Assembly: GCF_000711795.1 (NCBI RefSeq)
Contig: NZ_JONH01000017.1
Location: forward strand, 25,467-89,466
Source of the DNA: Vibrio pacinii DSM 19139
Lineage (GTDB): Bacteria > Pseudomonadota > Gammaproteobacteria > Enterobacterales > Vibrionaceae
DNA length: 64,000 nucleotides
Direction of reading: 5' to 3'
Each line of letters begins with the position of its first letter. The stretch's first letter is position 1. The translations under genes were made by a program, and so were the position numbers. The notes under the pieces were generated by a model. The model saw only the letters and a program-made list of their open reading frames with translations, was not told where the DNA came from and searched no databases. Of this stretch, positions 57,286 through 64,000 are shown in pieces.

Positions 57286-57313
57286 AAACTCACCTGCTGG
57301 TGAGTTTGTTTTT
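57286..57313 (+). terminator. flgJ terminator
   Basis: AAACTCACC/GGTGAGTTT stem with a four-base loop followed by TGTTTTTA. Confidence 0.85.
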
Positions 57314-57389
57314 ATCCCCCATTATTATCTCCACCTCGCGGTTATCCCGCTCACCTCTTTAACCGACTAATCGGTATTCTTTTACTCTC

Positions 57390-57405
57390 TGGCATATATT
57401 TTGCT
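57390..57405 (+). promoter_or_regulatory. Sigma-54-type promoter of flgK-flgL
   Basis: TGGCAT-N5-TTGCT gives both invariant dinucleotides at correct spacing, 57 bases upstream of flgK. Confidence 0.82.
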
Positions 57406-57461
57406 TTTATCTATTTAGATACTCAGCTAATGCTGATTTTTAAAGGGTTATTGGGGGCAAT

Positions 57462-59336
57462 ATGGCGTCTGATCTACTGAATCTTGGTGCGCAAAGCGTA
57501 TTAACGGCTCAGAGACAACTAAACACCACCGGTCATAACATCTCTAATGTCAATACAGAGGGTTATAGCCGCCAGTCGGTGATACAAGGCACAAATATGC
57601 CGCGCCAATACGGTGGGGAAACCTATGGTATGGGTGTCCATGTGGAAAAAGTTCGCCGCTCATGGGATCAATTTGCCGTTAACGAGTTAAATGTCTCGAC
57701 CACCAGTTACGCCAATAAAGTCGATAATGAAGAGAATCTAGAAATGTTGTCTAACATGCTCTCTTCGGTTACATCGAAAAAAATTCCTGAAAACCTCAAC
57801 GAATGGTTCGATGGCGTAAAGTCGTTGGCCGATAGTCCTAACGATGTTGGTGCGCGTAAAGTAGTACTAGAGAAAGCCGATCTCATTACCCAAAACCTTA
57901 ATGACTTTCACGAAACAATTCGTCGTCAGTCGGATGTGGCTAACAAAAAACTCGATTTAGGTATCGAGCGAGTGAATCAACTTGCGGTCGAAATTCGTGA
58001 TTTACACCGTTTGATGATGCGTACGCCAGGGCCGCACAACGACCTGATGGATACACATGAAAAACTGATCGCCGAACTGTCTGAGTACACTAAAGTCACG
58101 GTCACGCCGCGTAAAAACGCCGAAGGGTTTAATGTCCATATTGGTAACGGTCACACCTTAGTATCGGGGACAGAAGCCAGTGAACTGAAAATGATTGACG
58201 GCTACCCTGATGTTCATCAACGCCGACTGGCAATGATCGAAGGCAAGGGCATTAAATCCATTACCACCAAAGACATTGACGGAAAAATTGGTGCGATGCT
58301 CGCCATGCGCGATGAAAAAATTCCACAATTAATGGATGAGCTTGGCAAGCTGGCAACTTCATTCTCGTACGAAGTGAATAAACTGCAATCGCAAGGTCTG
58401 GATTTGCGCGGCAACCTTGGTAGCTTGATATTTACCGACGTTAACTCAGATATTGTTGCTAAGTCGCGAGTGGTGACCCCATCCAATTCTAATGCCGATT
58501 TAGCGGTTTATATTGAAGATACCAGTCAGTTAGTCGGTGGTGAGTACTCATTGCAATACAACGATGGTGACTATTACATCACTCGCCCTTCCGGTGAACA
58601 GTTTGTCGCGTCGGTTGTCAATGATGCCATCACTTTGGATGGGATTCGAATCGAGATCAACAAAGATTTACAAGCCGGTGAACGGGTGCTATTACGCCCG
58701 ACTCGAAGTGGCGCCGCACAAATGAAGATGGCAACCGATGATCCGACCAAGATTGCGGCTCAAAGCTTCGAGGCTTCTACGACGTTTGCTCAAGGTAGTG
58801 CAAAGTTCACGATGATGGCCGCTGGCGATGTGCGTGAATTCGAAGTCGTGATCTCACCGAAAGGAACTGAGTTTGCTGTAACCGATACCCGTGGCAATCT
58901 TTTACTTGGCCCTCAGGCTTACCCTCCTAAAGGTCTGGTAGATGTCCAAGGGACAGTGTTTGAATTAACTGATGGCGCGTTGCCGAACGATAAGTTTACG
59001 GCAAACCTTGTCCCATCAGAAGGTGACAACGGCAACTTAAGAAAAATGCTCAATATCCAGACAGATAAAAAGCTAAACGATGGTGAATCAACCATTTTAG
59101 ATGTTTACCACAATTTAAATACCGACGTTGGTCTACAAATGTCGACGGCTTCACGCCTGACCGATGTTTCCAGGCTAGAGAAAGAGGCGGCACAAGAGCG
59201 AGTCGCCTCTATTGCCGGGGTTAACCTTGATGAAGAAGCGGCCAACATGATGAAGTTTCAGCAAGCGTATATGGCCTCTTCACGTATCATGCAGGCGGCC
59301 AACGACACCTTTAACACCATATTGGCGTTGAGATAG
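57462..59336 (+). CDS. flgK: Hook-filament junction protein 1, FlgK
   Basis: The 624-aa HAP1 protein has the N-terminal LNTTGHNISNVNTEGYSRQS axial motif, coiled-coil arms and a variable middle. The C-terminus has GVNLDEEAANMMKFQQAYMA followed by SSRIMQAANDTFNTI. It is translated just upstream of flgL; its export chaperone FlgN is encoded in this window. Confidence 0.97.
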   Translation: MASDLLNLGAQSVLTAQRQLNTTGHNISNVNTEGYSRQSVIQGTNMPRQYGGETYGMGVHVEKVRRSWDQFAVNELNVSTTSYANKVDNEENLEMLSNMLSSVTSKKIPENLNEWFDGVKSLADSPNDVGARKVVLEKADLITQNLNDFHETIRRQSDVANKKLDLGIERVNQLAVEIRDLHRLMMRTPGPHNDLMDTHEKLIAELSEYTKVTVTPRKNAEGFNVHIGNGHTLVSGTEASELKMIDGYPDVHQRRLAMIEGKGIKSITTKDIDGKIGAMLAMRDEKIPQLMDELGKLATSFSYEVNKLQSQGLDLRGNLGSLIFTDVNSDIVAKSRVVTPSNSNADLAVYIEDTSQLVGGEYSLQYNDGDYYITRPSGEQFVASVVNDAITLDGIRIEINKDLQAGERVLLRPTRSGAAQMKMATDDPTKIAAQSFEASTTFAQGSAKFTMMAAGDVREFEVVISPKGTEFAVTDTRGNLLLGPQAYPPKGLVDVQGTVFELTDGALPNDKFTANLVPSEGDNGNLRKMLNIQTDKKLNDGESTILDVYHNLNTDVGLQMSTASRLTDVSRLEKEAAQERVASIAGVNLDEEAANMMKFQQAYMASSRIMQAANDTFNTILALR

Positions 59337-59348
59337 GAGGCATAAGTG

Positions 59349-60539
59349 ATGAATCGTATTTCGAGCTTCCATAATTATCAGTCGGTGCAGAATGACTTCC
59401 GTCGCCAAGAGGCAAAAGTGCATCACAACCAAGCTCAACTTGCGTCAGGAAAAAAACTGATGAAGGCGAGTGACGATCCGCTGGCCACCCATTACATTCA
59501 AAATATTGGTCAGCAAAAAGAGCAACTACGCCAATATACCGATGCGATTGTGTTGAGTCGTAACCGCTTAGAGCATCATGAAGTGATCATTTCCAATGCG
59601 GAACAGTACACCGATGAAGCCAAGCGTACGGTCATGGAGATGATCAATGGGTCACTATCTCCAGAAGACCGCTTAGCCAAACGACGTGAGATTCAAGAAC
59701 TGGCGGCTAACTTTCTTAACTTGGTCAATGTTCAAGATGAGTCAGGTAACTATATCTTTGCCGGAACCAAGCCGAAGAATCAGCCCTTCTTTAAAGATAA
59801 AGATGGCAATGTGGTTTATGCCGGTGATGACTACCAGCGCAAAATGAAGATTTCCAATAGCCTTGAGATGCCAATTAACGACCCTGGTAGCAAGCTATTT
59901 ATGGAGATCGATAACCCATTTGGTGATTTTGAACCCAATTACAATTTGAACGAAGCTTCAGAGTTACTGCTTGAGCGGGCGATTAACCTTAACCCTGATG
60001 ATAACTCAACGTATAAGGTCACTTTTGTTGACATGCCTGATGGCAAATATGGCTACCAACTTGAAAGAGATGGTTCAGTGGTTAAAGCTGACACGTTTGA
60101 TCCCGGTAAAGGAATCAAATATGAAGATGTGACCATTCAGGTGAAAGGGCAGATCAGTAAAGGGGATGAAATATCCCTCGAGCCACGCCGCAGTTACAGT
60201 ATCTTTGAAACCTTTAATGAAGCAATGAAGCTCTCGCAAGGGTCGGTATCGGATGCCTCGAATACCGCCAAGTTACACCAGATAACACAAGAGCTTCATT
60301 CCGCATTTATCCACCTTAACAAAGCGCGTACTGATGTTGGTGCACGATTGAATACTTTAGATATTCAAGAAGAGCAGCACGATGATTTCAAAATGACGTT
60401 AACCAAGTCGAAAAGCAATTTTGAAGATCTCGATTATGCCGAAGCCATCATTGAGTTTAATGAAAATTCACGAGCTTTGCAGGCATCGCAACAGGCGTTT
60501 GGCAAAACCAAAGACCTAACACTATTTAACTATATCTAA
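59349..60539 (+). CDS. flgL: Hook-filament junction protein 3, FlgL
   Basis: The 396-aa HAP3 protein starts at ATG 59349, 8 bases after AGGAGG; the GTG one codon earlier is less likely. The flagellin-like N-terminus has QLASGKKLMKASDDPLATHY, a central domain is present, and the C-terminus reads DLDYAEAIIEFNENSRALQA. It lies 12 bases after flgK. No strong terminator follows. Confidence 0.96.
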   Translation: MNRISSFHNYQSVQNDFRRQEAKVHHNQAQLASGKKLMKASDDPLATHYIQNIGQQKEQLRQYTDAIVLSRNRLEHHEVIISNAEQYTDEAKRTVMEMINGSLSPEDRLAKRREIQELAANFLNLVNVQDESGNYIFAGTKPKNQPFFKDKDGNVVYAGDDYQRKMKISNSLEMPINDPGSKLFMEIDNPFGDFEPNYNLNEASELLLERAINLNPDDNSTYKVTFVDMPDGKYGYQLERDGSVVKADTFDPGKGIKYEDVTIQVKGQISKGDEISLEPRRSYSIFETFNEAMKLSQGSVSDASNTAKLHQITQELHSAFIHLNKARTDVGARLNTLDIQEEQHDDFKMTLTKSKSNFEDLDYAEAIIEFNENSRALQASQQAFGKTKDLTLFNYI

Positions 60540-60894
60540 GCTCATTGCCTTACGTGCTATGCCGTAAGTGCGAGGTTAGAGAACTGTCTGAGTCAGCAGT
60601 GGCAAGGCAGTGGCAACAAAGCGGCAATCGGGTTGCCGCTCAGCATGAACACAAAGTGTTCAATCTGAATAGAACCCGAGCGATATATTTAAGTAACTAA
60701 TATTTATGGAAATAATATTTTTATTGTTGGTTTCTTAAAACTGGCACACAACTTGAATTGGTTAGTGCAGAGTTAAACAAACAGGTTTTAAGTAGGAGTA
60801 TTCCTACTTAGCAAGGCATTTACGGTCAGTGCTTCCAAATGAGACTAAGCTGGCCGCTTCGCAAGCACTTGCGAACTCAATAGGAGAGCAAACT
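60540..60894. other. flgL to first flagellin intergenic region
   Basis: These 355 bases contain an AGCGGCAA/TTGCCGCT hairpin at 60620-60640 without a T-tract, an AT-rich stretch, the sigma-54-like element at 60742 and a roughly 130-base leader for the flagellin. Confidence 0.45.
60742..60757 (+). promoter_or_regulatory. Sigma-54-like promoter upstream of first flagellin
   Basis: TGGCAC-N5-TTGAA has a perfect -24 half, but the -12 half lacks the usual GC. Position (about 140 bases before the start codon) fits a flagellin gene with a long leader. A moderate call. Confidence 0.5.
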
Positions 60895-62040
60895 ATGACC
60901 ATTAATGTAAACACGAACGTGTCAGCGATGACCGCTCAACGTTACCTGAATAAAGCGACCGGTGATCTTAATACTTCAATGGAGCGTTTGTCTTCGGGTC
61001 AAAAGATTAACAGTGCAAAAGATGATGCTGCAGGTCTGCAAATTTCTAACCGTTTGACCGCTCAGTCTCGTGGCTTAGATGTCGCGATGCGCAATGCCAA
61101 CGATGGTATCTCCATCGCGCAAACGGCGGAAGGGGCGATGAATGAATCAACATCGATTCTACAACGTATCCGCGACCTATCATTACAGTCTGCTAACGGC
61201 ACCAACTCGGCGTCAGAGCGTCAAGCTTTACACGAAGAAGTGGCCGCGTTACAAGACGAATTGAACCGTATCGCTGAAACAACGTCATTCGGTGGCCGTA
61301 AGCTACTTAACGGCTCATTTGGTGAAGCGTCATTCCAGATTGGTGCCAGTTCAGGTGAGGCAATCATCATGGGCTTGACCAGTGTACGTGCCGATGAGCC
61401 ACGTATGGGGGGCCAAAGCTTCATTTCTGACCCTGAGAAAGGAAAAGATAAAGACTGGGGAGTCCCTGCGGCGGCGAAAGACCTTAAGTTTGAATTCACG
61501 ACCAAAGCTGGCGAAGCGATTACCTTAGATATTCTTGCCAAAGAAGGGGATGATATTGAAGAGGTGGCAACCTACATCAATGGTCAAAGTGATAAGCTCA
61601 CCGCATCAGTTGACGAAAATGGCAGACTGCAGATTTTTGCCGCAGAACCTGATCTAGAAGGCGATCTTAATATCTCGGGTGGTCTGGCTTCAGAGCTTGG
61701 TCTTGTCGGTGGCCCTGGAGTGAAAAGCACGGTACAAAGTATTGATGTTCGCTCTGCGGGTGGCGCGCAAAATGCAGTAGGTATTGTTGATGCAGCGCTG
61801 CAGTATGTTGATTCACAACGTGCGGATCTAGGTGCGAAGCAAAACCGTTTGAGTCACAGTATCAATAACTTGGCTAACATCCAAGAAAACGTCGAGGCAT
61901 CGAACAGTCGAATTCGCGATACCGATTTCGCCAAAGAAACGACAGCGATGACCAAAGCACAAATTCTGCAACAAGCAGGTACGTCAATACTTGCTCAAGC
62001 AAAACAGTTGCCAAACTCTGCAATGTCATTATTGCAGTAG
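60895..62040 (+). CDS. Polar flagellin, first copy
   Basis: This 381-aa flagellin starts at ATG 60895 ([20 protein letters not shown]) behind AGGAG; the longer in-frame ATG at 60829 is rejected. N-terminal D0/D1 helices ([20 protein letters not shown]), a short variable centre and the C-terminal [20 protein letters not shown] with final SMSLLQ are visible. The upstream RpoN-like promoter resembles that of the V. cholerae major flagellin flaA. The exact fla letter cannot be assigned without comparison. Confidence 0.95.
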   Translation: MTINVNTNVSAMTAQRYLNKATGDLNTSMERLSSGQKINSAKDDAAGLQISNRLTAQSRGLDVAMRNANDGISIAQTAEGAMNESTSILQRIRDLSLQSANGTNSASERQALHEEVAALQDELNRIAETTSFGGRKLLNGSFGEASFQIGASSGEAIIMGLTSVRADEPRMGGQSFISDPEKGKDKDWGVPAAAKDLKFEFTTKAGEAITLDILAKEGDDIEEVATYINGQSDKLTASVDENGRLQIFAAEPDLEGDLNISGGLASELGLVGGPGVKSTVQSIDVRSAGGAQNAVGIVDAALQYVDSQRADLGAKQNRLSHSINNLANIQENVEASNSRIRDTDFAKETTAMTKAQILQQAGTSILAQAKQLPNSAMSLLQ

Positions 62041-62220
62041 TGGTCAAGTACTTCACTAGTAGTAGCCTAGACGTAGGGTTAGTGGAGGTTTGACGGCAAA
62101 CATAAGTGATAAGGTTTTGGGGTTCTCTCTCACACCTACTCCATCACTGGAAACACTTATGTAGCAGGCGGCCAGGCTTTGATCATTTCTCTCGATCTCC
62201 AAAGGCTTGGCTACCAAAAT

Positions 62221-62256
62221 AGCCCCGGTTCTCTCAAAGGAAAAGGGGCTTTTTCT
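62221..62256 (+). terminator. Terminator after first flagellin
   Basis: AGCCCC and GGGGCT pair around an 18-base loop, followed by TTTTTCTTTTT. Confidence 0.7.
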
Positions 62257-62427
62257 TTTTGGTTTCACAATACCCACATCAAGTTATATCCTCCCCGCAG
62301 TGCTGTTGAATAATGGCAACCTCTCGACCTATTGGGTCAAAACTTTAGCAATTAATTTCATATCTGCAGGTGCCATCAAGCTAAGCTTTATTCGCCGTGA
62401 ATTTCACACTATTTGACCAATTAGCTC

Positions 62428-62454
62428 TAAAGTTAATCAATTTTGAGTCGTTAA
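62428..62454 (+). promoter_or_regulatory. Sigma-28-type promoter of second flagellin
   Basis: TAAA (62428-62431), 15 bases, then GTCGTTAA (62447-62454) differ from TAAA-N15-GCCGATAA at two positions. The element lies 87 bases upstream of the start codon. Confidence 0.7.
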
Positions 62455-62541
62455 TAAGGTTACTTTGAGAGAACTAATTGGTTTACCGAGACGTCGGAAA
62501 CCTTCAACTCCGGTCTACGGTAATCAATAGGAGAAACCACT

Positions 62542-63675
62542 ATGGCGGTTAATGTAAACACAAACGTTTCAGCAATGACGGCACAACGCTATCTCAATAG
62601 CGCGTCATCTGCTCAGCAAGCGTCGATGGAAAGACTTTCTTCCGGTTTTAAGATCAACAGTGCTAAAGATGATGCGGCAGGTCTACAAATTTCGAACCGT
62701 TTGAATGTTCAAAGCCGTGGCTTAGACGTCGCAGTACGTAACGCAAATGATGGTATTTCTATGGCGCAAACGGCTGAAGGTGCCATGAACGAAACCACCA
62801 ACATTTTGCAACGTATGCGTGACTTATCACTACAATCTGCAAACGGATCTAACTCAAAATCAGAGCGGACCGCGATTCAAGAAGAGATCACGGCACTTAA
62901 TGATGAGTTAAACCGTATCGCTGAAACGACCTCGTTTGGTGGTAATAAGCTACTTAACGGTACTTTCGCAACTAAGGCTTTCCAAGTTGGTGCAGACAGT
63001 GGTGAAGCGGTGATGTTAACGATGAACAATATGCGCAGTGACAATGCCATGATGGGAGGTAACAGCTATGTTGCCGCCAATGGGCAAGGCAAAGACTGGG
63101 CAGTTCAAGACGGCGCGAATGACCTTACCATTGCCCTAACGGATAAATTTGGTCAAGAGCAAAACGTAACGATCAACGCTAAATCAGGCGATGATATTGA
63201 AGAGTTGGCCACTTACATTAACGGTCAGACAGACCTGGTAAAAGCTTCGGTTGACCAAGATGGAAGATTGCAACTATTTACCGACAATAACAATGTAGAT
63301 GGCGCTGCGACCTTCAGTGGCAGTCTAGCAGGCGAGTTAAGCATAGGAGAAGCGAAAGCAGTCACGGTTGATAGCATTGATGTCACCAATGTTGGTGGCG
63401 CTCAAGAGTCCGTGGCGATTGTGGATGCTGCACTGAAATTTGTTGATAGCCACCGTGCTGAACTTGGTGCATTCCAAAACCGATTCAATCACGCAATCAA
63501 TAACTTAGAAAACATTAATGAGAACGTTAATGCGTCTAAGAGCCGAATCAAGGATACCGACTTTGCCAAAGAAACAACGGCATTGACAAAATCTCAGATT
63601 CTTACGCAAGCATCTAGTTCAGTTCTTGCACAAGCAAAGCAAGCGCCCAACTCAGCGTTGGGGCTTTTAGGCTAA
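62542..63675 (+). CDS. Polar flagellin, second copy
   Basis: This 377-aa flagellin, paralogous to the preceding one, shares the N-terminal [16 protein letters not shown] and [20 protein letters not shown]. Its C-terminus ends with [20 protein letters not shown] and SALGLLG. The central region differs most. It is independently transcribed from a sigma-28-type promoter, as secondary Vibrio flagellins are. A terminator follows at 63719. Confidence 0.95.
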   Translation: MAVNVNTNVSAMTAQRYLNSASSAQQASMERLSSGFKINSAKDDAAGLQISNRLNVQSRGLDVAVRNANDGISMAQTAEGAMNETTNILQRMRDLSLQSANGSNSKSERTAIQEEITALNDELNRIAETTSFGGNKLLNGTFATKAFQVGADSGEAVMLTMNNMRSDNAMMGGNSYVAANGQGKDWAVQDGANDLTIALTDKFGQEQNVTINAKSGDDIEELATYINGQTDLVKASVDQDGRLQLFTDNNNVDGAATFSGSLAGELSIGEAKAVTVDSIDVTNVGGAQESVAIVDAALKFVDSHRAELGAFQNRFNHAINNLENINENVNASKSRIKDTDFAKETTALTKSQILTQASSSVLAQAKQAPNSALGLLG

Positions 63676-63718
63676 AAAGTTAGTTTTTAGCACACTATAA
63701 AGTCATGACTTAATAGAA

Positions 63719-63747
63719 AATCCAGCGTTGGCTGGATTTTTTTTTGC
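63719..63747 (+). terminator. Terminator after second flagellin
   Basis: AATCCAGC/GCTGGATT stem with a four-base loop followed by T8-9. Confidence 0.9.
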
Positions 63748-63884
63748 GCGTTTATAATGCCGTAACGGATAGATCAGACAGAAAATAGCCAAGGGGAGGA
63801 GAACGAGGTAAGTGAGGGTGAAATGGCCATTTGGTTATTACTAATTAACAATGCTAAGAAAAGCGTGATGCGCAGAAAAAACAA

Positions 63885-63905
63885 AACCCAGCACAAAGCT
63901 GGGTT
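63885..63905 (-). terminator. tRNA-Leu terminator
   Basis: AACCCAGC/GCTGGGTT stem just beyond the CCA end of tRNA-Leu on the minus strand. The A-rich left flank gives a T-tract. Confidence 0.85.
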
Positions 63906-63915
63906 CGTTAAAGAA

Positions 63916-64000
63916 TGGTGCGGACGGAGAGACTTGAACTCTCACACCTTGCGGCGCCAGAACCTAAATCTGGTGCGTCTACCAATTCCGCCACGTCCGC
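63916..64000 (-). tRNA. tRNA-Leu (anticodon TAG)
   Basis: This is an 85-base class II tRNA on the minus strand ending exactly at the window edge. It has acceptor GCGGACG/CGTCCGC, anticodon stem CCAGA/TCTGG with loop TTTAGGT, a variable arm, T-loop TTCAAGT and encoded CCA. Anticodon TAG reads CUN leucine codons. Confidence 0.96.

Larger units (their letters stand above)
62041..62541. other. Intergenic region between the two flagellins
   Basis: These 501 bases hold the terminator at 62221-62256, an AT-rich stretch without ORFs and the sigma-28 promoter of the second flagellin at 62428-62454. Confidence 0.5.

Noticed and set aside
60620..60640. AGCGGCAA/TTGCCGCT hairpin as a terminator of flgL
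   Set aside because: The stem is good but no T-tract follows, so I do not call a terminator.
61221..61541. 106-aa minus-strand ORF within the first flagellin
   Set aside because: Antisense shadow of the flagellin coding sequence without a start context.

Overview
The window is a chromosomal segment of a Vibrio (Vibrionaceae, Gammaproteobacteria). The evidence is the toxR-toxS pair divergent from htpG, a chitoporin closely resembling characterised Vibrio ChiP, the Vibrio-type flagellar genes flgT/flgO/flgP, and a sheathed-polar-flagellum flgB-flgL cluster followed by two flagellins. The species cannot be fixed from sequence reading alone.

Layout. 1-10.5 kb is housekeeping: partial miaB, ubiF, the PTS phosphorelay genes (ptsH, ptsI, crr), cysteine synthesis (cysK, cysZ), zipA and ligA. 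10.5-22 kb is mixed: an OprD-like porin, an nfeD/qmcA/cnoX/ybbO-type block syntenic with E. coli, an epimerase, a four-gene operon of two DUF1538 membrane proteins with a P-II-like and a CBS protein, yfcE, a SelW-like protein and toxRS. 22-36.5 kb holds htpG-adk-hemH, a small KdgM-like porin, a copper-export unit (copA plus DUF411 protein) behind a clear CueR-type operator, chitoporin with a DUF2057 partner, gltX and an OmpA-family protein.

37.16-43.53 kb is the accessory segment. It is bounded by a 31-bp direct repeat made of the 3' end of tRNA-Arg(CCT): one copy lies in the intact tRNA, the other is an orphan fragment abutting IS remnants. Inside are three large secreted proteins in one orientation. 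The first and third are paralogous alpha-helical pore-forming-toxin-like proteins with a hydrophobic hairpin. The third carries two extra C-terminal adhesion/lectin-like modules. The second (789 aa) has its own coiled-coil plus hydrophobic segment and a beta-rich tail. I read this as a multi-component alpha-pore-forming toxin island, the most novel item here.

43.6-64 kb is the polar flagellar locus: flgT / flgO-flgP, flgA-flgM-flgN, cheV-cheR, flgBCDE, flgFGHIJ, flgKL, then two flagellins. Sigma-54-type promoters are visible before flgB, flgF, flgK and (weaker) the first flagellin, and sigma-28-type promoters before flgM and the second flagellin, with terminators separating the transcription units. 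The window ends with tRNA-Leu(TAG).
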